Made by a program: the position numbers and the translations under genes. DNA of 48,950 nt from SFLA01 sp045595165 (GTDB lineage: Bacteria; Bacillota; Clostridia; Oscillospirales; CAG-382): positions 1 through 48,950 of the forward strand of contig JAZNZY010000014.1 in assembly GCA_045595165.1 (NCBI GenBank), written 5' to 3'. Within the stretch, counting starts at the first letter, position 1, and each line of letters opens with the position of its first letter. Under the pieces are notes generated by a model. That model was not told the DNA's origin, searched no databases, and saw only the letters and a list, made by a program, of their open reading frames with translations. Shown in pieces: positions 31,597 to 38,409 of the stretch.

Positions 31597-32307
31597 ATGA
31601 TAAATAACTACCTTTGTTCACAAAACGCCGTTTTTGTAAAAGATATGGATACGGGAGAGATATTGGCAGAGCACAACGTAAACCTGCCCTTCCCCTCCGC
31701 CAGCGTGATAAAATTGTTTATTCTGTCTTATTACGCCGAAAAGGAAAATATTTTAATCCCCGTTACACGAAAAGATATGGTTGGCACCAGTATTATAAGC
31801 GAGTTAAAGCTAAAAGAGGTTTCTCTTTACGATGCGCTGACATTTATGATATCCTTTTCCGATAACACCGCCACGAATCTGCTTATAAAGCAAGCGGGAC
31901 CGGACGAAATAAACAGGCACATAATGGAGCTTGGCTGTAAAAACACCGTTCTCGCCCGCAAGATGATGGATTTTAAAGCCCGCGAGGAAGGAAGAGAGAA
32001 TATGACCTCCCTTGAGGATTGCTATATAGTTATGGAAAGACTTTCGCGGTTTGACAACGCTATGGAAATACTCTCCACCCAAAAGTGCCTTGAACGGCTG
32101 GGAAGATATATTTACAGAAACGCAACTTTGTATACAAAGCCCGGCGATCTTAACGACGTATACAATGACGTGGGTATTATTATAAATCCCGAAGGGGACA
32201 AAATGTTTGCGGGAGTGCTTACACATAATTACGATAAATCTCTGGCAAAACGCCTTTGCGGAAAAACAGGACTTATAGCTTGCAAACGGGAAACTCCCGT
32301 TACTTAA
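31597..32307 (+). CDS. Class A beta-lactamase-like serine hydrolase without signal peptide
   Basis: The 236-residue protein has the penicillin-recognising fold markers: nucleophile S36-V-I-K39 (SASVIK), S88-D89-N90 (SFSDNTATNLL) and K181-P-G183 in place of K-T/S-G. The omega-loop region (KMMDFKAREEGRENMTS) lacks the class A E-x-x-L-N glutamate needed for deacylation. It starts directly at MINNYLCSQ with no export signal and is shorter than secreted class A enzymes. I therefore expect a cytoplasmic hydrolase or acyl-binding protein of the COG2367 type rather than an antibiotic-resistance enzyme. It is followed after 14 bp by a GT-C-like membrane protein, so the two form an operon. Confidence 0.8.
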   Translation: MINNYLCSQNAVFVKDMDTGEILAEHNVNLPFPSASVIKLFILSYYAEKENILIPVTRKDMVGTSIISELKLKEVSLYDALTFMISFSDNTATNLLIKQAGPDEINRHIMELGCKNTVLARKMMDFKAREEGRENMTSLEDCYIVMERLSRFDNAMEILSTQKCLERLGRYIYRNATLYTKPGDLNDVYNDVGIIINPEGDKMFAGVLTHNYDKSLAKRLCGKTGLIACKRETPVT

Positions 32308-32321
32308 TGAGGAAAATTTAA

Positions 32322-34085
32322 ATGGCAAAAATTCAAAGCTTTGTTAAATCCCATTACGTTATACTGCTTTTGTGTCTTTTACTGCTTTTGGGAATAGTTA
32401 TTCCCCTTTGCGGTGTGCAGACATTTTTGGGACACGACGTATATTTTCATATGACCAGAATGGAAGCGTTGGCGCAGGAGATTGAGGCGGGCAACGTTCC
32501 CGCGCGGCTGTATTACTTTATATACGAAGGATACGGCTACGCATCTCCTATGTTTTACGGAGATCTGTTCCTGATCATACCCGCACTGCTTATTCTTGCG
32601 GGCGTACCTATGCCCCTTGCATACAAGGCGTTTATGATAATCTGTGTTTGCGCCTGCCTGCTTATGGCGTATTACTGCGGAAAGAAAATGTTTAAAAAAC
32701 GTTCCTCCGCTTTGTGCTTTGCTTTTACCTATGCGGTGTCCTCTTATTTCGCGGTGGACGTTTTCACCCGCGCCGCTATAGGCGAAATGCAGGCGTTCGT
32801 TTTCGTACCCCTTGCGTTCCTGGGACTGCACAGCATTATTAACGAAGAGGGCAAATACTGGTATTATCTGCCCATCGGCTTGGGATGTGTGCTGTTCAGC
32901 CATCTTATAACCAGCGTTATGACGGCGGCGTTCCTTTTGGTATACGCCCTTATCCACAGCGTAAGGCTTGTAAAAGCACCCAAAAAGATCGGTGCTATCG
33001 CTTTGTGCGCCTTGGTCTTCCTGCTTATAACCGCATCCTTTATGTTCCCTCTGCTGGAGCAGCTTGCGGATACGGAGTTTTTGTCCACGGACGGATCCTC
33101 CGCCACCGTGTTCGGCACTATGGAGCAACGGTCAATGACGGTAAAACAGCTTTTCTCTCTGTTTAACCTTAACGAGGATCACGAATATTGGATCCCCAAC
33201 GGTATCGGCTACCTGCCCATAATACTGCTGGTGTTCAGAATAGTGGTATTGCGTAAAACCCGCTTTTGTATGGGGGACGGGTATTTTATAACCGCAAACG
33301 TCTGTCTGTTTATGATAAGCAGTCTGTTCCCTTGGGAAAAAGAGATATTCCAAAAGCTTTTCGGTACAATACAGTTCCCTTGGCGTATAATGCTGTTTGC
33401 CACGCTGTTTTTGGCGCTTGCCGCCGCAGACTACTGCTCCCGTATGGAAAAGACCGACGTTACCACCTTTACCTGCCTTGCCTGTATTGCGGGAGTGTGC
33501 GCTTTCGGAAGCGTATATATGCCCCGCTACAACACCTATTCGTTTTACGAGGAATCGGGACAGAAGGTAACCTATTACAAGGATAAAAATATCGGATACA
33601 ATATCGGTACGGGTGAATATCTCCCCACGGGCACGAAGCGGGGCTCTCTGATGTACAGAGGAAGCGTTATAAAGACCGACGGAACCAACAAAACCTTCAC
33701 TCAAGAGAAAAACGGTGATATTTACGTTCCCATTGAATACAGCGAAAATATGGGAACTTATATAGACCTGCCCCTTATAAAATACAAAGGCTACACCGCC
33801 GTGTTTACGGATAAGGACGGAAACGAAACCAATCTTGTCCCCTTTTACGGGGAAAACAACGTACTGCGCTTGTATCTTGAGGATATAAAAACAGACGGCA
33901 CCGTGTACGTAACCTACAGCGGCACCGCCATACAGCATATATCCTTTTGGGTAAATATTATTGCAGCTGCTTGTCTTGGCGGGTGGATTCTGTACTCCCG
34001 CGGGATAAAAGGCCGGAAACCGTGTCAAGAGAATAGCCCTGCTCAAGAAGAGCCGGAATTATCTGCCGAAGCGCCTTTGGAGTAG
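32322..34085 (+). CDS. Polytopic GT-C-like membrane protein
   Basis: The 587-residue product has about 11 hydrophobic helices. Its first outside loop contains GHDVYFHMTRMEAL, with an Asp near the membrane as in GT-C lipid-linked sugar transferases. A soluble C-terminal domain (about 400-545) is beta-rich, and a last helix (about 547-565) precedes a charged tail. It resembles large Firmicute membrane proteins annotated as PTPS-related or GT-C fold. Presumed role: moving sugars or other groups from a lipid carrier to an envelope polymer. The last 128 nt overlap, in antisense, the end of the deacetylase gene, and the tail (QENSPAQEEPELSAEAPLE) has low complexity, as expected for a recent extension. 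Confidence 0.75.
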   Translation: MAKIQSFVKSHYVILLLCLLLLLGIVIPLCGVQTFLGHDVYFHMTRMEALAQEIEAGNVPARLYYFIYEGYGYASPMFYGDLFLIIPALLILAGVPMPLAYKAFMIICVCACLLMAYYCGKKMFKKRSSALCFAFTYAVSSYFAVDVFTRAAIGEMQAFVFVPLAFLGLHSIINEEGKYWYYLPIGLGCVLFSHLITSVMTAAFLLVYALIHSVRLVKAPKKIGAIALCALVFLLITASFMFPLLEQLADTEFLSTDGSSATVFGTMEQRSMTVKQLFSLFNLNEDHEYWIPNGIGYLPIILLVFRIVVLRKTRFCMGDGYFITANVCLFMISSLFPWEKEIFQKLFGTIQFPWRIMLFATLFLALAAADYCSRMEKTDVTTFTCLACIAGVCAFGSVYMPRYNTYSFYEESGQKVTYYKDKNIGYNIGTGEYLPTGTKRGSLMYRGSVIKTDGTNKTFTQEKNGDIYVPIEYSENMGTYIDLPLIKYKGYTAVFTDKDGNETNLVPFYGENNVLRLYLEDIKTDGTVYVTYSGTAIQHISFWVNIIAAACLGGWILYSRGIKGRKPCQENSPAQEEPELSAEAPLE

Positions 34086-35367
34086 AGCTTTTACCGCTGA
34101 CGTAATCGTGAAGCAGGACTATATCCCCCTCTCCCACCGTGGACAGCACGGTTTGGGATATGGTCTGCGCGTCCACGCCCGACCAATCCTTTGAATCGGT
34201 GCGCCACGCCCACAAAACGTATTTATATCCCATTTCCTCCGCAACCGACCTTGCCGTGGAAAATTCGCCCCCTCCGGGCGGACGGAAAAGCACGGGAGAG
34301 TAATTAAAGGTTTCCTTTAAAAAGATGTGGGTATTCAATATTTCCCTTTCTGCCTGCTCTCTTGTTATACCGCTCATTCCCTTGTGGGACCAGGTGTGGT
34401 TGCCGATCTCGTGCCCCGAATCTATAATTCGTTTTACTATCTCGGGGTACTGCGCCGCGTTCTCCCCCACCACGAAAAATGTGGCTTTTACACCGAATTC
34501 ATCTAAAATATCCAGAATTTCGGGAGTATACTCCGGGTGCGGACCGTCATCAAAGGTTAAAGCCACACACTTGCCCGCTTCCTTGTTATCGCGGATATAC
34601 CCGAAGGATTCTTTTCCGTACTGGGAAGAATAAAGCTCATCAAGATTGCCGAATTTATAGCCCTGAGCTCGGATATCGGTTATAAGCCGTTCAAGAATGG
34701 CGGCGTTTGTAACCGAATTGGGGTGGAGGAGCAGTACCATACCGTCATGAAGGGACGACATTATCTTGTTATACGCCCACTCGGTGTCCTTTTGGTTGTT
34801 GTTATCCCAATCCGCATAGGCAAAAGACCAAAACACGGTTTTATAGCCCAAAGCGTTACAATTATCTAACATTTCTTTTGAAAACGTGCCTTCGGGCGGG
34901 CGGAAGTATTTTTTCATCTGCACTCCCGTTTTTTCAAAAACGTACTGCTCTGCTTTTGTTAATTCTTTTTCAAGCTCGCTTTTGGAAAGCACCGACATAT
35001 CCTTGTGGGAATATGAATGGTTGCAGATAAAATATCCCTTTTCATCAAGGGTTTTTATTAATTCCGCATCCGTATTCGCAAAGGCGGGAAGAATAAAAAA
35101 CGCCGCCGTGGTGTCGGTCTTCATAAGCGTTTGGGCAATAGCGCGCACATTTTCGTTACCGTAGCCCGCATCAAAGGTGAGATATACGGTTTTATCTCCG
35201 TCTGCCCCCATAAACAAAGCTCCCTTTTCGGTAACCCATTTTTCACCGCCGAAGCATACAGGCTGCCCTTCACCGCTTTTAAAATACCATCCCGTTCCCC
35301 CAAAAGCGGAAAGGGGAAAAGCGAATATGAGCAAAAATAAAATTATATATTTTCTAATATAGACCAT
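33958..35367 (-). CDS. Exported protein with two tandem polysaccharide-deacetylase (NodB) domains
   Basis: The 469-residue protein has an N-terminal signal (1-24). NodB domain 1 (about 60-235) reads TVYLTFDAGYGNENV, NHSYSHKDM, RPPEGTFS and LLLHPNS; its TFDAGY matches PdaA-like enzymes, where the second Asp of TFDDG is replaced. NodB domain 2 (about 268-455) reads VALTFDDGPHPEY, NHTWSHKGM, RPPGGGEFS and DIVLLHD, with the full Asp-His-His metal set, as in PgdA. The family removes acetyl groups from peptidoglycan or other N-acetyl sugars; PdaA acts on the spore cortex. Two domains in one chain suggest two substrates or one regulatory half. GGAAAGG precedes the ATG closely. The gene end overlaps the convergent GT-C-like gene by 128 nt. 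Confidence 0.9.
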   Translation of the reverse strand: MVYIRKYIILFLLIFAFPLSAFGGTGWYFKSGEGQPVCFGGEKWVTEKGALFMGADGDKTVYLTFDAGYGNENVRAIAQTLMKTDTTAAFFILPAFANTDAELIKTLDEKGYFICNHSYSHKDMSVLSKSELEKELTKAEQYVFEKTGVQMKKYFRPPEGTFSKEMLDNCNALGYKTVFWSFAYADWDNNNQKDTEWAYNKIMSSLHDGMVLLLHPNSVTNAAILERLITDIRAQGYKFGNLDELYSSQYGKESFGYIRDNKEAGKCVALTFDDGPHPEYTPEILDILDEFGVKATFFVVGENAAQYPEIVKRIIDSGHEIGNHTWSHKGMSGITREQAEREILNTHIFLKETFNYSPVLFRPPGGGEFSTARSVAEEMGYKYVLWAWRTDSKDWSGVDAQTISQTVLSTVGEGDIVLLHDYVSGKSSTPKALRQIIPALLEQGYSLDTVSGLLSRGSTESTRQDKQLQ

Positions 35368-35420
35368 TCCTTTCCGAAAATATTTTTTGCAGAAAAATTA
35401 CGAATAAACCAAGAAAAATA

Positions 35421-35531
35421 ATGAAACTATGAACTATGAACGATAAACTATGAACTTCGGTAGCTTTTTTGCGCCAAAGCGCAAAAAAGGTTTCCATCAT
35501 TTCTCATTCCTCATTCATCATTCCTCATTAC
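35421..35531. repeat. B-type module between divergent genes
   Basis: The left arm is made of AACTATGAAC units (unlike other B copies, closer to the A leader GAACTATG). It is followed by TTCGGTAG, the hairpin CTTTTTTGCGC-CAAA-GCGCAAAAAAG, GTTTCC, and a standard right arm ATCATTTCTCATTCCTC. It ends 15 bp before the NlpC/P60 gene, so any promoter for that gene lies within or before the repeat. Confidence 0.8.
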
Positions 35532-35546
35532 AAAAAAGGAGTCGCT

Positions 35547-36299
35547 ATGTATACAGTTAAAGTGCCTATATCTCATTTATATAAATCTCCCGATAAAACT
35601 TCCGAACACGTGGACGAAGCTCTGTTCGGCACGGAATGTGAAATTTTGGATGATTTTTTATCCTTTTATAAAATAAAAACAGATTACGAATACGTAGGCT
35701 GGGTGGAAAAGACCGACATTTGCCCCGTTTTGCACAGAGGCGGATTTGTGGTCAAAAAGCTGTTTGCAGACCTGCTTCCCTCCCCCGAGAATTGCCGTGC
35801 CCCCATTATAACCTTCCCCAAGGGAAGCAGAGTGGATTACGGCGTGCCCCACGCAGAGGAAAGATACGGTATGGTGATATTGCCCGATAAAACGGGTGGA
35901 TATATGCACAAGGAATGGGTTGCACCCTACCCCCAAAAAAGCGAAAACTACCGCGATGTTATTGTGGAAACCGCAAAAAGCTATCTGGGTGTGCAGTACC
36001 GCTGGGGCGGAAAGAGCCCCATGGGTATAGATTGCTCGGGACTTGCTTTTATGTCCTACCAAATGGCGGGAATAACCATTTGGAGAGATGCGGATATTGA
36101 CCGAAGCCCCGCTTTGAAAAAGATAACCCTTGATGAAGCGGAAAAGGGCGACCTGCTGTTTTACAAGGGACACGTCGCTATATACAAAGGAAACGGTGAG
36201 TTTATACACTCCTGCGGTCCTTACGGTGTGTGCGAAAGCACTTTTGAAGCACAACCGAATATGAAAAACAATATTATTGCAATAGGAACTTTAAAATGA
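35547..36299 (+). CDS. NlpC/P60 cysteine peptidase with N-terminal SH3-like domains, no signal peptide
   Basis: I start at ATG 35547, preceded by AAAAGGAG; an in-frame ATG at 35469 would translate repeat DNA. The 250-residue product has bacterial SH3-like regions (about 1-135) and an NlpC/P60 domain with C163 (IDCSGLAF), H209 (GHVAIY) and H221 (FIHSCG), preceded by VQYRWGGKSP. The layout matches YkfC-like gamma-D-glutamyl-diamino-acid endopeptidases. With no export signal, a cytoplasmic role in recycling cell-wall peptides is likely. Its stop overlaps the miaB start by 4 nt (ATGA), which is unusual company. Confidence 0.9.
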   Translation: MYTVKVPISHLYKSPDKTSEHVDEALFGTECEILDDFLSFYKIKTDYEYVGWVEKTDICPVLHRGGFVVKKLFADLLPSPENCRAPIITFPKGSRVDYGVPHAEERYGMVILPDKTGGYMHKEWVAPYPQKSENYRDVIVETAKSYLGVQYRWGGKSPMGIDCSGLAFMSYQMAGITIWRDADIDRSPALKKITLDEAEKGDLLFYKGHVAIYKGNGEFIHSCGPYGVCESTFEAQPNMKNNIIAIGTLK

Positions 36300-37684
36300 C
36301 AGATATTTACGTTTCCCCTGAGGCGATGAACGAACAAAAGGAATACGCCTGCAGGGTGAGAGAGATAATAAAAGAAAAATACTCTTCCCCCACCGTGTTT
36401 TTGCGCACATTCGGATGCCAGCAGAACGAAGCGGACACCGAACGTCTTGCAGGTATCGCAAGAGAATGCGGGTACACGGTTACCGATGACGAACAGAGTG
36501 CTGATCTGATCGTTATAAACACCTGCGCTATACGTGAGCACGCAGAAAAGCGGGCACTTTCCGGTGCGGGACAGTTTAAAAAGATAAAAAAAGACCGCCC
36601 CCAAACGGTAATTGCCGTTTGTGGATGTATGGCACAGCAGGAGTACCGCAAGGACCAGATTAAAAACAGTTATCCCTACGTGGACCTGGTTTTCGGCACG
36701 GATAAAAACCACCTTTTTGCCGAAATGCTGTACACCGTTTTGAAAACGGGAAAAAGACAGTATTTCGTATCCGGTGCTCCCCACGATGAGCTTGGCGTTA
36801 TTGCGGAGGACGTGCCCGTTTTGCGCTCATCAAGCTACAAGGCGTGGGTATCTATTATGTACGGATGCAACAACTTTTGCTCCTACTGCGTAGTGCCTTA
36901 CGTGCGTGGCAGAGAAAGAAGCAGAAACAGCGCGGAAATACTTAAAGAGGTAAAATCCCTTATCGACGCAGGGTACAAGGATATTACCCTCCTCGGGCAA
37001 AACGTAAACAGCTACAAAGGAGATATGGATTTTCCCGAGCTGTTGGACGCGGCGGCTTCCTTTGAAGGGGATTACCGTATTCGGTTTATGACAAGCCATC
37101 CCAAGGACGCTTCGGATAAGCTTATTGAGGTGATGAAAAAGCACCCCGAAACCATTGCCAGACATTTCCATCTTCCCGCCCAGGCAGGCAACGACAGAGT
37201 GCTTAAGGCGATGAACAGAAAATACACTCGTGAAAAATACCTTGAAACGGTGCGTAAGATAAAAGAAGCAATGCCCGAAACCGCCATAACCACGGATATT
37301 ATCTGCGGTTTCCCCACGGAAACGGCAGAGGAGTTCGAGGACACGGTTTCCTTAATAAAGGAAGTGGGCTACGATATGATATACACCTTTATTTATTCTC
37401 CCCGTCCCGGTACGGTGGCGGCAAAGATGGAGGGGCATATCGACCACGAGGAGCAGGTGAGAAGATTCCGGCGCCTTTCCAAGGTGCAGGACGAAATATC
37501 CGCCGAAAAGAGCAAAAGCTATTTGGGAAAACAGATAAAAGTGCTTTCCGACGGAAACTTTGAAGGCAGAAACAGCCAGAATAAAATTATAACCCTTGAT
37601 ACGGATATCCCCGCAGGACAGTTCGTTACCGTGGAGATAACCGAAACCAAGGCATACGGATTAAAGGGAAAAGTAATTAATTGA
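36296..37684 (+). CDS. miaB: tRNA-2-methylthio-N6-dimethylallyladenosine synthase
   Basis: A radical-SAM methylthiotransferase that adds the methylthio group to i6A37 of tRNAs. The 462-residue protein has the N-terminal cluster cysteines C41 (RTFGCQQNE), C77 (INTCAIRE) and C111 (CGCMAQQ), the radical-SAM triad C191-x3-C195-x2-C198 (GCNNFCSYC), and a C-terminal TRAM domain. About 20 extra N-terminal residues precede the first conserved strand, as in Firmicute MiaB. It overlaps the peptidase gene by 4 nt and is followed by the ylbF-like gene and mutS. Confidence 0.96.
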   Translation: MTDIYVSPEAMNEQKEYACRVREIIKEKYSSPTVFLRTFGCQQNEADTERLAGIARECGYTVTDDEQSADLIVINTCAIREHAEKRALSGAGQFKKIKKDRPQTVIAVCGCMAQQEYRKDQIKNSYPYVDLVFGTDKNHLFAEMLYTVLKTGKRQYFVSGAPHDELGVIAEDVPVLRSSSYKAWVSIMYGCNNFCSYCVVPYVRGRERSRNSAEILKEVKSLIDAGYKDITLLGQNVNSYKGDMDFPELLDAAASFEGDYRIRFMTSHPKDASDKLIEVMKKHPETIARHFHLPAQAGNDRVLKAMNRKYTREKYLETVRKIKEAMPETAITTDIICGFPTETAEEFEDTVSLIKEVGYDMIYTFIYSPRPGTVAAKMEGHIDHEEQVRRFRRLSKVQDEISAEKSKSYLGKQIKVLSDGNFEGRNSQNKIITLDTDIPAGQFVTVEITETKAYGLKGKVIN

Positions 37685-37700
37685 AAGGAAATATAAAAAA

Positions 37701-38093
37701 ATGAACGAAACAACCAGAAACGCCATTCTCGCATTGGCAGACGCAATTGAACAGGATGAGGTAATCATCAACTACAAACAAGCAAAGGAAAACTTTGATA
37801 ACGACGATACCCTCTCCACCAAGATCAACGAATATACCGTACAGCGTATGATATTCGAAAAAGCGGCAGCAGACGAAAACAAGGACGAAGAGCTGCTCAA
37901 GCAGATCGATAACCGTATGAAGGAGCTTTACGAAGAGGTTATGGCTAACCCCGTTATGGTGGCTCTCGCAGATGCGGAAAACGCACTTAACGAGCTTCTT
38001 AACGTGCTTAATTCCGAAATTCAGTCCAGAGTTATTCCCGAAAGCCAGCACTCCTGCGGAGGAGATTGCTCAGCGTGTAGTGGTTGCCACTAA
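37701..38093 (+). CDS. YlbF/YmcA-family protein with a cysteine-rich C-terminal tail
   Basis: The 130-residue helical protein matches the YlbF/YmcA family (ALADAIEQDEVIINYKQAKENF, shown by its core DEVIINYKQAKENF; then VMVALADAENALNELLN). In B. subtilis YlbF works with YmcA and YaaT in a complex that carries 4Fe-4S clusters and affects RNase Y and Spo0A. This copy ends in C119-x3-C123-x2-C126-x2-C129, a tail able to bind a cluster or zinc. GAAAGGAA precedes the ATG, 16 bp after miaB, in the usual clostridial miaB-ylbF-mutS order. Confidence 0.9.
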   Translation: MNETTRNAILALADAIEQDEVIINYKQAKENFDNDDTLSTKINEYTVQRMIFEKAAADENKDEELLKQIDNRMKELYEEVMANPVMVALADAENALNELLNVLNSEIQSRVIPESQHSCGGDCSACSGCH

Positions 38094-38394
38094 TGTTCAC
38101 CAAAATAAGGGAAATACAAACTAAAAACTTCGCAAACTAAAAATATAAAACCGTGAACACGGAGCATTTGGATGCAGAAGGAATTTTCGTTAGCGGTAGC
38201 TGTAGTAAACTACAGCGAGCGACACGAAAATTTCTACAAAAACGCAAAATAAATAAAATATAAGGAAATTCTGTAAGAATTTCTACCTCTGAACTAATAG
38301 AGGCGGACAGCCGAGGACGTCTGTCCCTACGGTTTTCGAAACATTTTACTGTTAATTTTGCGTTTTTGGGTCTGCGCCGAATGAACGTGTTCCA
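38094..38394 (-). repeat. E composite repeat, copy 2, between ylbF and mutS
   Basis: The gap before mutS is almost entirely this repeat (core span about 38150-38375), inverted relative to 26095-26309. It contains GGATGCAGAAGGAATTTTCG, palindrome CTGTAGT-AA-ACTACAG, GCGTTTTTGTAG on the other strand, hairpin AAATTCT-GTA-AGAATTT and a D core GGACAG...CTGTCC identical to that at 2635-2658. No other feature is seen. Confidence 0.85.
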
Positions 38395-38409
38395 GAGGAG
38401 ATGACTACT

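Noticed and set aside
32250..32290. KTG near the end of the serine hydrolase as the third active-site motif
   Set aside because: It lies after the expected strand position; K181-P-G183 is correctly placed relative to SVIK and SDN.
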